The notes under the pieces are model-generated. The model made no database searches. It was given only the letters and a program-made list of their open reading frames with translations, and was not told the DNA's origin. 64,000 nt of DNA. Source: Stenotrophomonas oahuensis (GTDB taxonomy: Bacteria; Pseudomonadota; Gammaproteobacteria; Xanthomonadales; Xanthomonadaceae). Below, piece after piece: positions 1 to 9,332 of this stretch. The position numbers were made by a program, and so were the translations under genes. The stretch's first letter is position 1. Each line of letters starts with the position of its first letter. Location: contig NZ_CP115541.1 of the NCBI RefSeq assembly GCF_031834595.1, forward strand, positions 3,404,501 to 3,468,500. The letters run 5' to 3'.

Positions 1-446
1 ACGGCAACAACAAGGCCTGGTCGGTGACCCCGTCGATCAGCTGGGCCGCATTCGACTTCGGCACCGTGAAGGCACGCCTGCGCGCAAGCAAGGCGCAGGC
101 CGACGGCGCGGCCGCCGAGTATGAAAAGGCGGTGCTGCTGGCACTGGAAGACACCGAGAACGCACTCACGCGTTACGCCAAGCAGCAGGCGCGGCTGGGC
201 ATCGTGGTCGAACAGGCGCAGGCCGCACGACGTGCCGAGCAGCTGGCGCAGATCCGCTATCGCGAAGGGTCGGAAGATTTCCTGACCCTGCTTGATGCGC
301 AGCGCACCCAGCTGGCGGCCGACGATGCGCTGGCCGCTGCCGAGTCGACGGTGAACGTCAGCGTGGTCGGCGTGTACAAGGCACTCGGCGGCTGGGGCCA
401 GCAGCGTGATGCCACGCCGCCGGCTATCGCCGGCACGATGCGCTGA
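1..446 (+). CDS. Outer-membrane efflux protein (TolC/OprM family), C-terminal part only
   Basis: The reading frame is open from the first bases of the window (codons begin at base 3), so the N-terminus lies upstream. The visible 147 or so residues have the end of a TolC-like outer-membrane factor: a SISW-AAFDFG strand-like segment, a long alanine/glutamine-rich helix with the pattern ALEDTENALTRY, and the conserved RYREGSEDFLTLLDAQRT turn that is typical of NodT/OprM lipoproteins. Such proteins form the trimeric exit duct of RND or ABC efflux pumps. A partner pump is not visible; the RND pair at the far end of the window is 59 kb away and need not be its partner. A G+C-rich hairpin follows the stop codon. 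Confidence 0.9.
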   Translation, partial: GNNKAWSVTPSISWAAFDFGTVKARLRASKAQADGAAAEYEKAVLLALEDTENALTRYAKQQARLGIVVEQAQAARRAEQLAQIRYREGSEDFLTLLDAQRTQLAADDALAAAESTVNVSVVGVYKALGGWGQQRDATPPAIAGTMR

Positions 447-452
447 GGTGGT

Positions 453-482
453 GGGGAAGGGCGGAGAGCGCCGTCCTTCCCC
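453..482 (+). terminator. Hairpin after the efflux gene
   Basis: An 8-bp stem (GGGGAAGG pairing with CCTTCCCC) encloses a short GCG/CGC inner stem just after the stop of the TolC-like gene. There is no clear T-run, so it may be a weak or Rho-assisted terminator. Confidence 0.4.
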
Positions 483-598
483 TTCGTGTAGGTGTTTCCC
501 GCGACCGCGTGCAGGGCGACGCCGCATTGACGGCATTGCCTCTCACGCGCTGCGCAGTCACAAGGCTAAATAGGCACCCCACCACAGGAAGTGTGCCG

Positions 599-853
599 AT
601 GCATCCGCAATACCAGGACGACAATCGCATGGGCGCGGCGAGCCTTTCAGCAGGCGTCGTGCTGCTGTTGATCCTGGCCGTGCTGGCCGTCACGTTGGGG
701 TTCGCGCGTCTGCCTGACGCCTTGCTGGAACTCGGCGTCGTGGCGATCGGCCTGTTCCTTGCCGTCAGCGCACGCATCTACCAGGCACGCGAACAGCACC
801 TCGCACTGTGTCGCGCACTGGAGCGCCTGCGCAGTCCGCCGCGATCGCCATGA
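599..853 (+). CDS. Small two-helix membrane protein, unknown function
   Basis: This 84-residue protein is not recognised. The start at 599 is chosen because AGGAAG lies 8 bases upstream; a longer in-frame opening exists but has no ribosome binding site. Residues 14-34 ([21 protein letters not shown]) and about 45-62 (LELGVVAIGLFLAVSARI) are hydrophobic enough to span the inner membrane twice, and the C-terminus is short and basic (YQAREQHLALCRALERLR). It stands alone between the efflux gene and a converging gene, followed by a SMAG repeat pair. The coding call rests on the ribosome binding site and the clean pair of membrane segments. Confidence 0.6.
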   Translation: MHPQYQDDNRMGAASLSAGVVLLLILAVLAVTLGFARLPDALLELGVVAIGLFLAVSARIYQAREQHLALCRALERLRSPPRSP

Positions 854-912
854 TCCCTGATCGTGGCCTGCCGCAATGCCCTTGACTGCCAAATCGGCCT
901 GCCGCGATGCCC

Positions 913-977
913 GTAGAGCCGGGCTTGCCCGGCTGCTTTTGCATCGGTCGCGGCCAGCCGGGCAAGCCCGGCTCTAC
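913..977. repeat. SMAG-type repeat, inverted pair
   Basis: Two GTAG-tipped palindromes face each other: GTAGAGCCGGGC-TTG-CCCGGCTGC at 913-936 and its reverse complement ending in CTAC at 955-977. Each folds as a stem of about 7-8 bp. The pair sits between two converging genes, where such REP-like elements often act as transcript ends. Confidence 0.85.
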
Positions 978-993
978 GACGCTTCGCGGCCAA

Positions 994-1866
994 TCAACGC
1001 CCCGCGGGCAACACCACCTCCGCCATCACCGGGAAGTGATCCGAAGGCAACACCCCGCCGGGTTTGTCATCCAGCGTCACAAACTTCAGCACCTTCACCC
1101 CGCGCACCAGAATCCAGTCCAGCTCCGTGGTAGGCGTACCACTGAAATCATGGAAGGTCAGCCGCGGCCCCTCCACCTTCGCCGCCACCTTGCGCGCATC
1201 CTCCAGCGACGCAGTGAACGTCGCATAGGTCTCGCTGCCCGGCTCGCTGTTGAAATCCCCGGTCACCAGCACCGGCACTCCGGCATGCAGCTGCTGCAGG
1301 CGCGCCACGATTGCCTTTGCACCCTTCACCCGGCGCGGCTCATCTTCATCCCGATAAGGCAGGTGAGTGTTGAGCAGGTAAAAGCGCTGCCCATCGGCCG
1401 CGCGCTCGAACAGCGCCCAGGTCACCATGCGCGGGAACAGATTGCCCCACGTGATGCTGCCGGCTACCTCCGGCGTATCGGACAACCAGAAGTCGCCCGA
1501 TTCCACCACCTTCAGCTGTGCGCTGTCATAGAACACGCCCATGTGTTCGTCGCCGTCACCACCACGCCGCCCCTGGCCGAACCAGCGGTAGCCGGGCAGG
1601 TGCGCAGTCAGGTACTCGGCCTGCTTCTGCACCAGCTCCTGGGTGCCGAATACGGCGGGCTTCTCTTCCTTCAGCAGGGAAACCATCGCATCGCGACGGT
1701 CATCCCAGCGCCGCCCTGGCTCGGTATCCACCGGGGTGCGTACATTGAACGACATCACCCGCAGCGGCTCGGCTGCGGGTGCGGGTGAACGGGCCTGCAC
1801 GCTGCCCAGGGGCAGCGCCAGGGCAAACGCAAGCCACAGGGCGTGGCGCTTTCGAATCGACCGCAT
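994..1866 (-). CDS. Exported endonuclease/exonuclease/phosphatase (EEP) family protein
   Basis: The start at 1866 is preferred over an upstream in-frame codon because GGAGGG lies just upstream and the product then begins with a clean signal peptide (MRSIRKRHALWLAFALALPLG, cleavage likely after VQA). The 290-residue product has the DNase I-like fold markers in order: MSFNVR near the mature N-terminus, an FGTQE metal-binding glutamate motif, the NTHLPYRDED segment, VTGDFNSEPGS with catalytic Asp/Asn, and a C-terminal LPSDHFPVMAEV histidine motif. All catalytic positions appear present. The family includes phosphatases, sphingomyelinases and nucleases; substrate cannot be told. It lies 90 bases downstream of the giant gene but has its own LacI-type operator candidate. 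Confidence 0.85.
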   Translation of the reverse strand: MRSIRKRHALWLAFALALPLGSVQARSPAPAAEPLRVMSFNVRTPVDTEPGRRWDDRRDAMVSLLKEEKPAVFGTQELVQKQAEYLTAHLPGYRWFGQGRRGGDGDEHMGVFYDSAQLKVVESGDFWLSDTPEVAGSITWGNLFPRMVTWALFERAADGQRFYLLNTHLPYRDEDEPRRVKGAKAIVARLQQLHAGVPVLVTGDFNSEPGSETYATFTASLEDARKVAAKVEGPRLTFHDFSGTPTTELDWILVRGVKVLKFVTLDDKPGGVLPSDHFPVMAEVVLPAGR

Positions 1867-1884
1867 TGGAATCCCTCCATTCCA

Positions 1885-1898
1885 TGAAAACGATTCCA
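1885..1898. promoter_or_regulatory. LacI-family operator-like palindrome
   Basis: TGAAAACGATTCCA matches the semi-palindromic TGnAAnCGnTTnCA form of LacI/GalR-family operators with the central CG. It lies 18 bases before the start of the EEP-family gene. No LacI-type regulator is encoded in the window, so the call rests on the sequence form and position only. Confidence 0.35.
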
Positions 1899-1956
1899 AG
1901 CGTCGCACGGTTGCGCGCCGGCGACTATGCGCGGGTTGGCGAAATGTCGATTTTTC

Positions 1957-4900
1957 TCATTTCTCATACTCGAGCAGATACCGGACCGAAGCCTTCGGCT
2001 TGGATGCCCGCTTCGCCAGCTCCTGCATGACGGTGGGCAGGACCACGCCGCCACAGTTGGAGCAGGTATTGAGGAAGCTCACCAGCTTGACCTCCAGGAT
2101 GTCGCTGGCCAGCAGGCGCACAGCGGGGTCTTTTGAGTCCAGCAGTGACAGCAGGTAGCGGAAGATCCAGTTTTCCGAATCGCCGCCGCGGTCGAACACG
2201 ATGGCTCGCCCCTCCGGCGTACGCAGCACCGGCAGGGTGGCGAATGCCGGATTCTCCGGGACGGCGGCATCGCGCGCATCCACGTAGCGGGTGCCGGCGG
2301 TCGACTCCGGCAGGTTCAGATTGAGCCTGCGCGCAAGCTTACCGCCAGAGAGTGATCCGATCACAATCGTGCCTTTCGTGGTTTTCACCTCGGCGTACGC
2401 GAAGTTCGCACCGCTGACGTGCTTGATGAGCTGCTGCGCCGTTTCCGGCAACATCAGGCTGTCGGCGGTGAGCGGCACCCATTCCGCCTCCTTGCCCTTC
2501 ACCGGCAGCAGGCTGTTGAGCATGTCGGCGACGTGCTGGAGTTCTTCCTGCGAGCAGGCCTGCAGCGCCTTCCAGTCCGGGATCAGCAGCCGGCTCAGGG
2601 AGACGAATTCTTTCTGCTCGGGCCCGCCAGAGAACACCCTCTGGGCAAACTGCTTCACCTCGTTCGGCTTTCCGTTCTTTTCACAGTAGGCCGCGTACTT
2701 CTCATAGCTGTCGTACAGTTCCAGCTCGTGCGGTTCGAACCCCGGGCGCAGGTAGTTGAAGGTCATCTCCGCGATGTTGCGCTGCACCTGCACCGATTGC
2801 GGGTTCTCGCGCAGCAACCGGTTCCGTTCGGACTGCCGCAGGTACATCGCGATGTCGTCGGGATTCGTCAACGGGACGAAGTGCAGCGTGTCACCGCTAT
2901 AGTCCGGCACGGGTGCGACGTAGTACACGCCGCGATCCGGCTCGATGAAGATGGACGGCTTGCCGTCCACCAGCATGTGCACGCCGCGTAGTTCACGGCT
3001 GTCCTGCACGCCTTCCGCGATCGGTCCCAGGCTGATGACGGGCACCTTGCGGTTCACGCGCATGCGGTCGAAGGGGCTGGTGTCCTTGTCCAGACCCAGC
3101 AGCGAATCCGGTACCAGCTTGCCTTCCATGCGGGACAGGTACTTCACCTGTTCGGGTACCCCCAGCGCCTGCTCTTCTTCCGGCGTCAGCGGCTCCAGCT
3201 TGGGCGGCATCTCCCGACCTTGCGGGGATGTCCTTGAGTCCCACTTCTGCAGCTTGCCGTCGTGCACCATCACCGGCTTCTGTGTCTTGCCACTGGGCAG
3301 GGTGAATCCGTCCAGCGGTTTCATGTCGGCCGGGCTGTATCTTCGATAGCCGAACGCGTGAGGCAGCAGTTCGTTGGAGGTCGGTGACTCCGGCAGCGGA
3401 ACCAGACGGTCGGGCACGAAACGCAGCTGGGTCGGCCGGATGCAGCCCGCAGCCGATTCCGCGGTCTCTACACTTTCCACGCCGCGCGGCTCCCGGCAGC
3501 CGGTGGCATCCAGTTCCTGCAGCTCACCGATCTCGCCGCCATGCACCTCGCGCAGTTGCAGCGAACCGTCGCTGGGGTTCAGCAGATACCGGCTGTCACC
3601 GATCCAGACTTCCCACTGGTTGTTGCCGTGCTCCACGAAGCGTGCATCGGTGGCGTCGCCCAATTGCAGGTGCACGCCGTCTTCCACGACCTCGCCCGGA
3701 ATGAACTCAGGCAGCGGGTGGACCAGGCTCACCTGCTGCAGTCGTGGCCCATAGGCGGCACCGGCAATGGGATCAAAGCGATACCAGCCGTCGGGCCCGC
3801 TGATCATCAGCGTCATCGGCCCGGCATCGACCTGGCCTACCGCCACCGTGGCATCGTCAATCCCGAAATCGAGCTCGAATGAGGTCAGCAGTTCCTGCGT
3901 GGCCGTGCCGACCGCGACCTCGGCCTCCACGGCGTGTGCCGCTGCGCCCAGTGCGCGTTCGCCACGCAGCACGCCACGCAGCCAGCCGGCACCGCGCAGC
4001 GCCTGCTCCCACGCCTGTCCGCCGAGCCGCCACGCACCCTTTCCCAGGTCATGGATCAGTCCGGCACCGCTGTTGCGCAGCAGCTCGCCGGCCAGGGTAC
4101 CCAGCGCCTTGCCGGTATGCTCGGCCAGCGACACCACCGTGTGTTCGCCGGCCGCGGCCACGATGTGCACCATGCTGCCTGCGAACCTGGCACCGGGGAT
4201 CAGATTGCCCAGCACGTCCACGCTGCAGTCGAGTGCGGCTTTACCTGTTTCGCCGTTCATCAGGTCCTCGCCGCAGGCGAAGAACGGAATCGTGAACTCG
4301 GCCACCTTCTTCAGGAGCGCTTCTTCCTTGTCCAGCACCTGCTCCAATGGGGTGAGCTGGTTGAGTTCCAGTTTCTTGACTTCATCCAGGCGTGCATCCC
4401 ACAACGGCTTGGCAGCCGCCACCGCCAGTACGTGCATGGCGTCAGGGTCGCTCATGCTTGCCGCGCCGGACAGCGGCGTCAGCTGCAGTTCGCGGATCGC
4501 ATCCAGCCGGTCCGCGCGATGGATGGCAAGGCTGCCGTCAATCAGCCCCTGCGCATCCACGCACGGGCCCAGGTGAGGGTCGACCACCGCACGCCGGATC
4601 AGTCCGGCGCGCGGCAGGATCTCGAAGTACACCGGTTCGGCGTTGCCGCCCGGTTGGCAGCGCAGCAGCAGGCCCTGGGTGGCGTCCTGATCGAACGCGT
4701 GAACCTGCATCGGTGTGCATTGGCTGGTGCGCAGCACGGCCTGGTCTTCCGGCGAAAGCGTCTGCAGCAGCTCTTCAATCAGCCCGGCCAGACCCTGTTC
4801 AACCGCGGTGCGGTACATCGCGAATGCATCATCGAATCGCTGCAGGGTGGTCGACCGGCCCGTGCAGAGATAGGCATCAGCGGCAATCAGGTCGAGCAGG

Positions 4901-7900
4901 GAGTCGCTCACGCTCAGCAGCGCTTTCACCGAGCCATCCAGCGCGATGGTCGCCTCCGGAATCACCAGCGTCACCACGTCTTCCTGCTGCTGCAGGGTCT
5001 TGCCAGGGGTGATGCCGTGCGCGCCAAGCACGAGTGTGCCGATCTTGTCGACCGGCAGCGACCATAGTGCAGGGTCCAGTCCGGTCTCCCTGAGTTTCTG
5101 TTCGGCGATCTTGCGGCGCGTCGGCGGTGCCTGGGCGATCAAGGCCAGATGCGCGGCGTGCGCATCCTGTGCCTTCTTCAGGTAGTCCAGCGCGCTGCTG
5201 GCCTGTGCCGGGGTCACCTGGTCCAGGCGTGTCAGTCCTGGCAGCTGCCCATGTGCGACGGCGTACAGCAGCGCCGGGTGCAGCATGGCGCGCGCCCAGC
5301 TGGCATGCAGGTCATCGTGCGCGCCGGGCTGCGATGAAGGAGCCGACAGCGTCGCGGCCAGCCCGGCCACCTGCATATAGCTGACCCTGCCGCTGGCACC
5401 GGGCTGCAGCGCTTCCAGCAGCGCAACGCTGTGCAGGAAGGTGCTGCCGGCCAGCGAAGCGGGGCTGAGCCCTTCCGGAATGTTTCGCACCAGCAATGCC
5501 GGTTGCTGGACTTCGCTCAGCAGCAGCCATTGCAGCAGGCCGCGTGCGGCAGGTGGTGCGTGTGGCTGGCGCTTGGCCAGCAGTGCTCCCACGTGTGCCT
5601 GCCATTGGACGAAGGTGCGGTGCACGTGCGCCGGATTGTTCAGGTCGGCGCGTAGTGCGTCGATCTGCGCGTGGCCGACGTAGTGTTCAAGCAGCGCCTG
5701 CGCGACGATGATCTGCGCACCCTGCGGCGACGCCGGGCTGTTCTCATGCGCGCCGATCCAGTCGGTCTGGTTCAGCAGCAGCTGACCCAGTTGCGCGAAC
5801 CCCTGCGTACGCGACATCACGTCCCACAGGTCGGACGGGGACAGGGCGCGATCAGGATCGTTGCTGTGCAGCACATCCAGACCCCAGTGCCGCAGCAGCG
5901 TGTGCAGCTCGGGCAGGGCGGACGTGTCCAGTGGGGTGCTCACCGGCCCCGGAGCAGGGGGATGGAACCAGCGTTCCAGCAGCAGGCCGGTGCCGTTGGT
6001 TGCAGGCACTTCAGGTGATTGCTGCGGCCACAGCGGAAAGCCCAACGCCATGCGCTGCGCATTCGCAGGGGCTTCCGTGGGCAGCAGCGCCAACGCCAGC
6101 AGCAGTGCCTGTTCGGGCTCACGCAACAGCAGCGGGTCGGCCTCGGCCAGCGCCTGTGCCAGGGTCAGCACCGGTGCCGCGCCGCCGGCGAACAGGCCCG
6201 GTACCTCCAACAGTGCGACGATCTTCTGCTGCACGCTGGGCGGCAGCTGCGACAGGATGGCCTTGCGCAGCAACGCGGCGTGCACCTGCCAGCCGGCCCG
6301 CGCCTTCTTGTCCACCGCGCCGCTGTGCACCGTGCTGTCTCTCACCGCGTCTACCCAGCGGGCAACGGCGGTGTGGCCTTCCGCGCTCTCCAGCCACTGC
6401 TGCAGCAGGCGCGGTCCCTGCACGATCAGCGTCCAGGCGTCCAGGTTGCTGCCTGCGGCGTTGACGGTGATGAGGGCGCGCTGGATCGCGTTGGCCAGAC
6501 CGTCGCGCAGGCTGAGCGCGTCGGCCGTACAGATGGCCTGTGCCAAGGCATGCCCGCCATGTGCATCCACCCACTGCTGCAACTGCAGCGGCGGAGCCAC
6601 TTCGCTCGAGGATGCCGTCACGTCACCGGGGGGCGACAGCTGGTTACCGACGCGTTGATAGAACCGCTGGAAGTGCTGCAGGCTGTCCGCATACCACGGG
6701 TCAGCGTCCTGCAGCGACAGCTCCAGCTGACTGTACAGCTGCTGCAACGGTTCAATCAGACGACGCAGGTGCACGCCCAGATTCAGCTCGTCAGGGGTCA
6801 GCGGTCGCCTCTGCTGCCGCCGCGTCCATTCGTTCAACATGCCGGCGGCACCGTGGAAGTAAACCCCCACAGCGGATTCCCAGGTCGGCGTCAGTGTTTG
6901 ACCGCCGACCAGGCGATCAGCCAGTGCGCGCCACTCCTCCATCGTCGGCATCACCTCGCGCCAATACGCGGGCGGATTGCCGAACAACCCCCGGCTGTAG
7001 ACTTCCGCGATCTGCGCCAGGCAGCGGCCGGCGTCGCTCAACGCCACGAATCCATCGTCGCCCAGCAGCGGATCGAGCGTTTCTACCCACCACTGGCGCA
7101 GCTCCGGATTCCTGACCGGGGGGCAGAACCGCGCCTGTGCGTTCTTCATCCGCTCGGCGTGCTGTTCGATCACGGTTCCGTTCACCGGCGTGGGCGAACG
7201 CAGCGCGGGCGGACGGGTTTTTTCCACCACCCGATGGAAGAACGTACGGCCGGCATCGGGTGCTTTGTCGTCGTACTCCGTGAGCAGCTCACCGGCCACC
7301 AGCCCGATCCGGGCGAGCGCGTAATAGGCATCATGTTCGGTCTGCGAATGCACCGCATCGTTCGGCGTCCCGCTTCGCGCGTGCACCGCGCGCATCAGCT
7401 GCTTGAGCATGCGCATGAACAAATAGATCTGCGCCTCCACCCCACCGCGTTCGATCTCATACTCCTGCCAGGTCGATAACTCCGGCAGCTGATTGAGCGC
7501 ATCGAACAGCGCCGTGCCCTGCGCGGTGCCGAAGAAGCGCTCCAGTGCATCGACACCTGGTGGTCGTCCGTGCGGCTGCTCGCCACCCAATGCAAGAAGG
7601 TCGTTGATGCTCTGCAGCAGCCCCTGCGCCGAATGTGGGGTGTAACCCGGAATCGCGTGCCACCACGACCGGCTGGGAATGTGGTCGATCAAGCCCTGCA
7701 TCAGCAGCAGCGGCACGGGGCCGGCCATCTGCCCGTACAGCTGCGCGCCGGCACCTGGCAGAAGTGTCGGGGCTGCCGGTTGCACGGCAGGGTATTGGCC
7801 CTCATCAGTCAATGCGCCGGCGCGCGCCCGAGGGGGCTGCCAGGCCGTCCGCAGGTCACGTGGGTTCAACGTAGTGCCTGGCGCGTTCTGCGAGGTCGGC

Positions 7901-9273
7901 GGCGGTGCGGAGCCGGCCTTCATGCCGAACAGGTGGGCGAGTGCGTCCCGGGCCTGCTTCACCGTGGTGGCTTCCCGTTGCTGGCCGTGCAGGAAGCGGA
8001 CGATCTGCCCGGACTGTTCCACGTCCCGACCCGCCATAAAGCGGCTCTCGGGAGTGCAGGGCATCAACGCAGTGCTGTCGGTCACGGCGTTGGGCGTGGT
8101 GTGCCGGCTCAGTCCGTCGACCGCGGTGCGGAACACGTTCACCGCTTCGGCGTGTGTGGCAGCCGGCACATCGGCCGGTGCCGGCATGCAGGCATCCACG
8201 GTGACGGGCCGGCCCCAGGCTGCCACTGCCTGGCTGACGTGCATCAGATTCCACGGGGAATACAGCACCGTGGTCAGCAGGCGGGCGGCGGTGTTGTAGC
8301 GGCCTACTGGCGTCACGTTCGGCTCGTGGGCCCAGGTTGCTGAAAGTGCGGTCTCCACCATCAGGGTGCCCAGTGCGCAGCCGGTGGGCGACGTGTCACC
8401 GTTGATCAACGGGGTGGGGCCGGCCGCAGCCGCCAACGGCGAACGGGGTTCAATTGTGCTGATTGGAGCGGCGTTGTGTTCAATCAGGTGCTGCAGGCCT
8501 ACGCGTGGATCCAGCAATCCCCGTTCCATCTGCTCACGTTGCCGCATGGAACGGAGCGCGGTCTGCACACGGGTGTCGTCGGCCTGGGGGGCCAGTGTCC
8601 TCAACTGCGAGGCTGCCCATTCACCCCGCGCCGTCATGTCAAAGCTCGCCAGCTCCTCGTGCTGCAGCTTCAGCGCCAGTGCCAGGCTGTCGTTTAAGGG
8701 TTCAGCGGCGAGCATTGCCTGCCAGGCTTGCCGCGTCATGTGCTGTGGCCGATACAGCGCATCACGCAGTGCGGAAAGCAGCGGGTGCCCCTGCGCCTGC
8801 GCATGGCTCAAGTCTCGTCGCAGATCCAGCATGGCCACTTCCCACTGCAGCGCAGGCAGCCGCAGCGCATGCAGCAACACCTCGCGCCACACCTGTTGCT
8901 CGGCCTCTGGCATCGTTGCCGGCAGTTCGCAGCGTGCCGCCAGGTGGTCGCCGAGCAGGCAGGCCAGGGGCGTGCCAGCGATTTCTGCGGCCACCATGGT
9001 CTGCAGCAGATCCAGCGTGACCGGTCCTTCGGCCAACAGTCGCGACAGCAGCTCGAACTGCGCCGCCGGCGCGCCGATCAAGCTGTTCATTGAAGGAACG
9101 GCCGGGGAGGGGATCACAATGGGCGGCACCATGCCCTCCCGGTTATGCAGATGATGCAACCGGGAAGGGCCGGGTACCGCCGGTGGTAACTCCTGCAGGG
9201 GATCCGGGCGCGATAACGACGCCGTCGAGCGCGGGGTCGAAGTGGCAGAGGAGGCGGGGGAGGTGTGATTCAT
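1957..9273 (-). CDS. Giant toxin-like protein with C-terminal nucleic-acid deaminase-like domain
   Basis: This 2,438-residue protein has no Sec signal. Its first 60 residues are rich in Ser, Thr and Pro, as in effectors delivered by dedicated secretion systems. Residues 60 to about 1650 are mainly helical and leucine/alanine-rich without a known catalytic motif. Around residues 1660-1750 an IPFFACGEDL...KAALDCSVDVLGNLIPG stretch and following amphipathic helices resemble the middle of large Pseudomonas toxins (from memory, not searched). The last ~150 residues carry deaminase-superfamily marks: NFAYAEV near 2290, D2365-S-E2367 in the zinc/proton-transfer position, and C2404-S-N-C2407 in an SFLNTCSNCGGVV context. 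This order fits bacterial toxin deaminases of the BURPS668_1122/XOO_2897-like groups. The ATG at 9273 lacks a good ribosome binding site; M48 (9132) has GGGAGGG but too close. No immunity gene is obvious. Confidence 0.8.
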   Translation of the reverse strand: MNHTSPASSATSTPRSTASLSRPDPLQELPPAVPGPSRLHHLHNREGMVPPIVIPSPAVPSMNSLIGAPAAQFELLSRLLAEGPVTLDLLQTMVAAEIAGTPLACLLGDHLAARCELPATMPEAEQQVWREVLLHALRLPALQWEVAMLDLRRDLSHAQAQGHPLLSALRDALYRPQHMTRQAWQAMLAAEPLNDSLALALKLQHEELASFDMTARGEWAASQLRTLAPQADDTRVQTALRSMRQREQMERGLLDPRVGLQHLIEHNAAPISTIEPRSPLAAAAGPTPLINGDTSPTGCALGTLMVETALSATWAHEPNVTPVGRYNTAARLLTTVLYSPWNLMHVSQAVAAWGRPVTVDACMPAPADVPAATHAEAVNVFRTAVDGLSRHTTPNAVTDSTALMPCTPESRFMAGRDVEQSGQIVRFLHGQQREATTVKQARDALAHLFGMKAGSAPPPTSQNAPGTTLNPRDLRTAWQPPRARAGALTDEGQYPAVQPAAPTLLPGAGAQLYGQMAGPVPLLLMQGLIDHIPSRSWWHAIPGYTPHSAQGLLQSINDLLALGGEQPHGRPPGVDALERFFGTAQGTALFDALNQLPELSTWQEYEIERGGVEAQIYLFMRMLKQLMRAVHARSGTPNDAVHSQTEHDAYYALARIGLVAGELLTEYDDKAPDAGRTFFHRVVEKTRPPALRSPTPVNGTVIEQHAERMKNAQARFCPPVRNPELRQWWVETLDPLLGDDGFVALSDAGRCLAQIAEVYSRGLFGNPPAYWREVMPTMEEWRALADRLVGGQTLTPTWESAVGVYFHGAAGMLNEWTRRQQRRPLTPDELNLGVHLRRLIEPLQQLYSQLELSLQDADPWYADSLQHFQRFYQRVGNQLSPPGDVTASSSEVAPPLQLQQWVDAHGGHALAQAICTADALSLRDGLANAIQRALITVNAAGSNLDAWTLIVQGPRLLQQWLESAEGHTAVARWVDAVRDSTVHSGAVDKKARAGWQVHAALLRKAILSQLPPSVQQKIVALLEVPGLFAGGAAPVLTLAQALAEADPLLLREPEQALLLALALLPTEAPANAQRMALGFPLWPQQSPEVPATNGTGLLLERWFHPPAPGPVSTPLDTSALPELHTLLRHWGLDVLHSNDPDRALSPSDLWDVMSRTQGFAQLGQLLLNQTDWIGAHENSPASPQGAQIIVAQALLEHYVGHAQIDALRADLNNPAHVHRTFVQWQAHVGALLAKRQPHAPPAARGLLQWLLLSEVQQPALLVRNIPEGLSPASLAGSTFLHSVALLEALQPGASGRVSYMQVAGLAATLSAPSSQPGAHDDLHASWARAMLHPALLYAVAHGQLPGLTRLDQVTPAQASSALDYLKKAQDAHAAHLALIAQAPPTRRKIAEQKLRETGLDPALWSLPVDKIGTLVLGAHGITPGKTLQQQEDVVTLVIPEATIALDGSVKALLSVSDSLLDLIAADAYLCTGRSTTLQRFDDAFAMYRTAVEQGLAGLIEELLQTLSPEDQAVLRTSQCTPMQVHAFDQDATQGLLLRCQPGGNAEPVYFEILPRAGLIRRAVVDPHLGPCVDAQGLIDGSLAIHRADRLDAIRELQLTPLSGAASMSDPDAMHVLAVAAAKPLWDARLDEVKKLELNQLTPLEQVLDKEEALLKKVAEFTIPFFACGEDLMNGETGKAALDCSVDVLGNLIPGARFAGSMVHIVAAAGEHTVVSLAEHTGKALGTLAGELLRNSGAGLIHDLGKGAWRLGGQAWEQALRGAGWLRGVLRGERALGAAAHAVEAEVAVGTATQELLTSFELDFGIDDATVAVGQVDAGPMTLMISGPDGWYRFDPIAGAAYGPRLQQVSLVHPLPEFIPGEVVEDGVHLQLGDATDARFVEHGNNQWEVWIGDSRYLLNPSDGSLQLREVHGGEIGELQELDATGCREPRGVESVETAESAAGCIRPTQLRFVPDRLVPLPESPTSNELLPHAFGYRRYSPADMKPLDGFTLPSGKTQKPVMVHDGKLQKWDSRTSPQGREMPPKLEPLTPEEEQALGVPEQVKYLSRMEGKLVPDSLLGLDKDTSPFDRMRVNRKVPVISLGPIAEGVQDSRELRGVHMLVDGKPSIFIEPDRGVYYVAPVPDYSGDTLHFVPLTNPDDIAMYLRQSERNRLLRENPQSVQVQRNIAEMTFNYLRPGFEPHELELYDSYEKYAAYCEKNGKPNEVKQFAQRVFSGGPEQKEFVSLSRLLIPDWKALQACSQEELQHVADMLNSLLPVKGKEAEWVPLTADSLMLPETAQQLIKHVSGANFAYAEVKTTKGTIVIGSLSGGKLARRLNLNLPESTAGTRYVDARDAAVPENPAFATLPVLRTPEGRAIVFDRGGDSENWIFRYLLSLLDSKDPAVRLLASDILEVKLVSFLNTCSNCGGVVLPTVMQELAKRASKPKASVRYLLEYEK

Positions 9274-9332
9274 TGTACGAATGCCGCGCGGAGGGAGCGC
9301 GTACGATCACCGCAGGCGGGCGCGCACTTAAT

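Noticed and set aside
907..1788. 293-codon plus-strand frame opposite the EEP-family gene
   Set aside because: Begins inside the SMAG repeat, has no ribosome binding site, and the minus strand carries a complete signal peptide and catalytic motifs.
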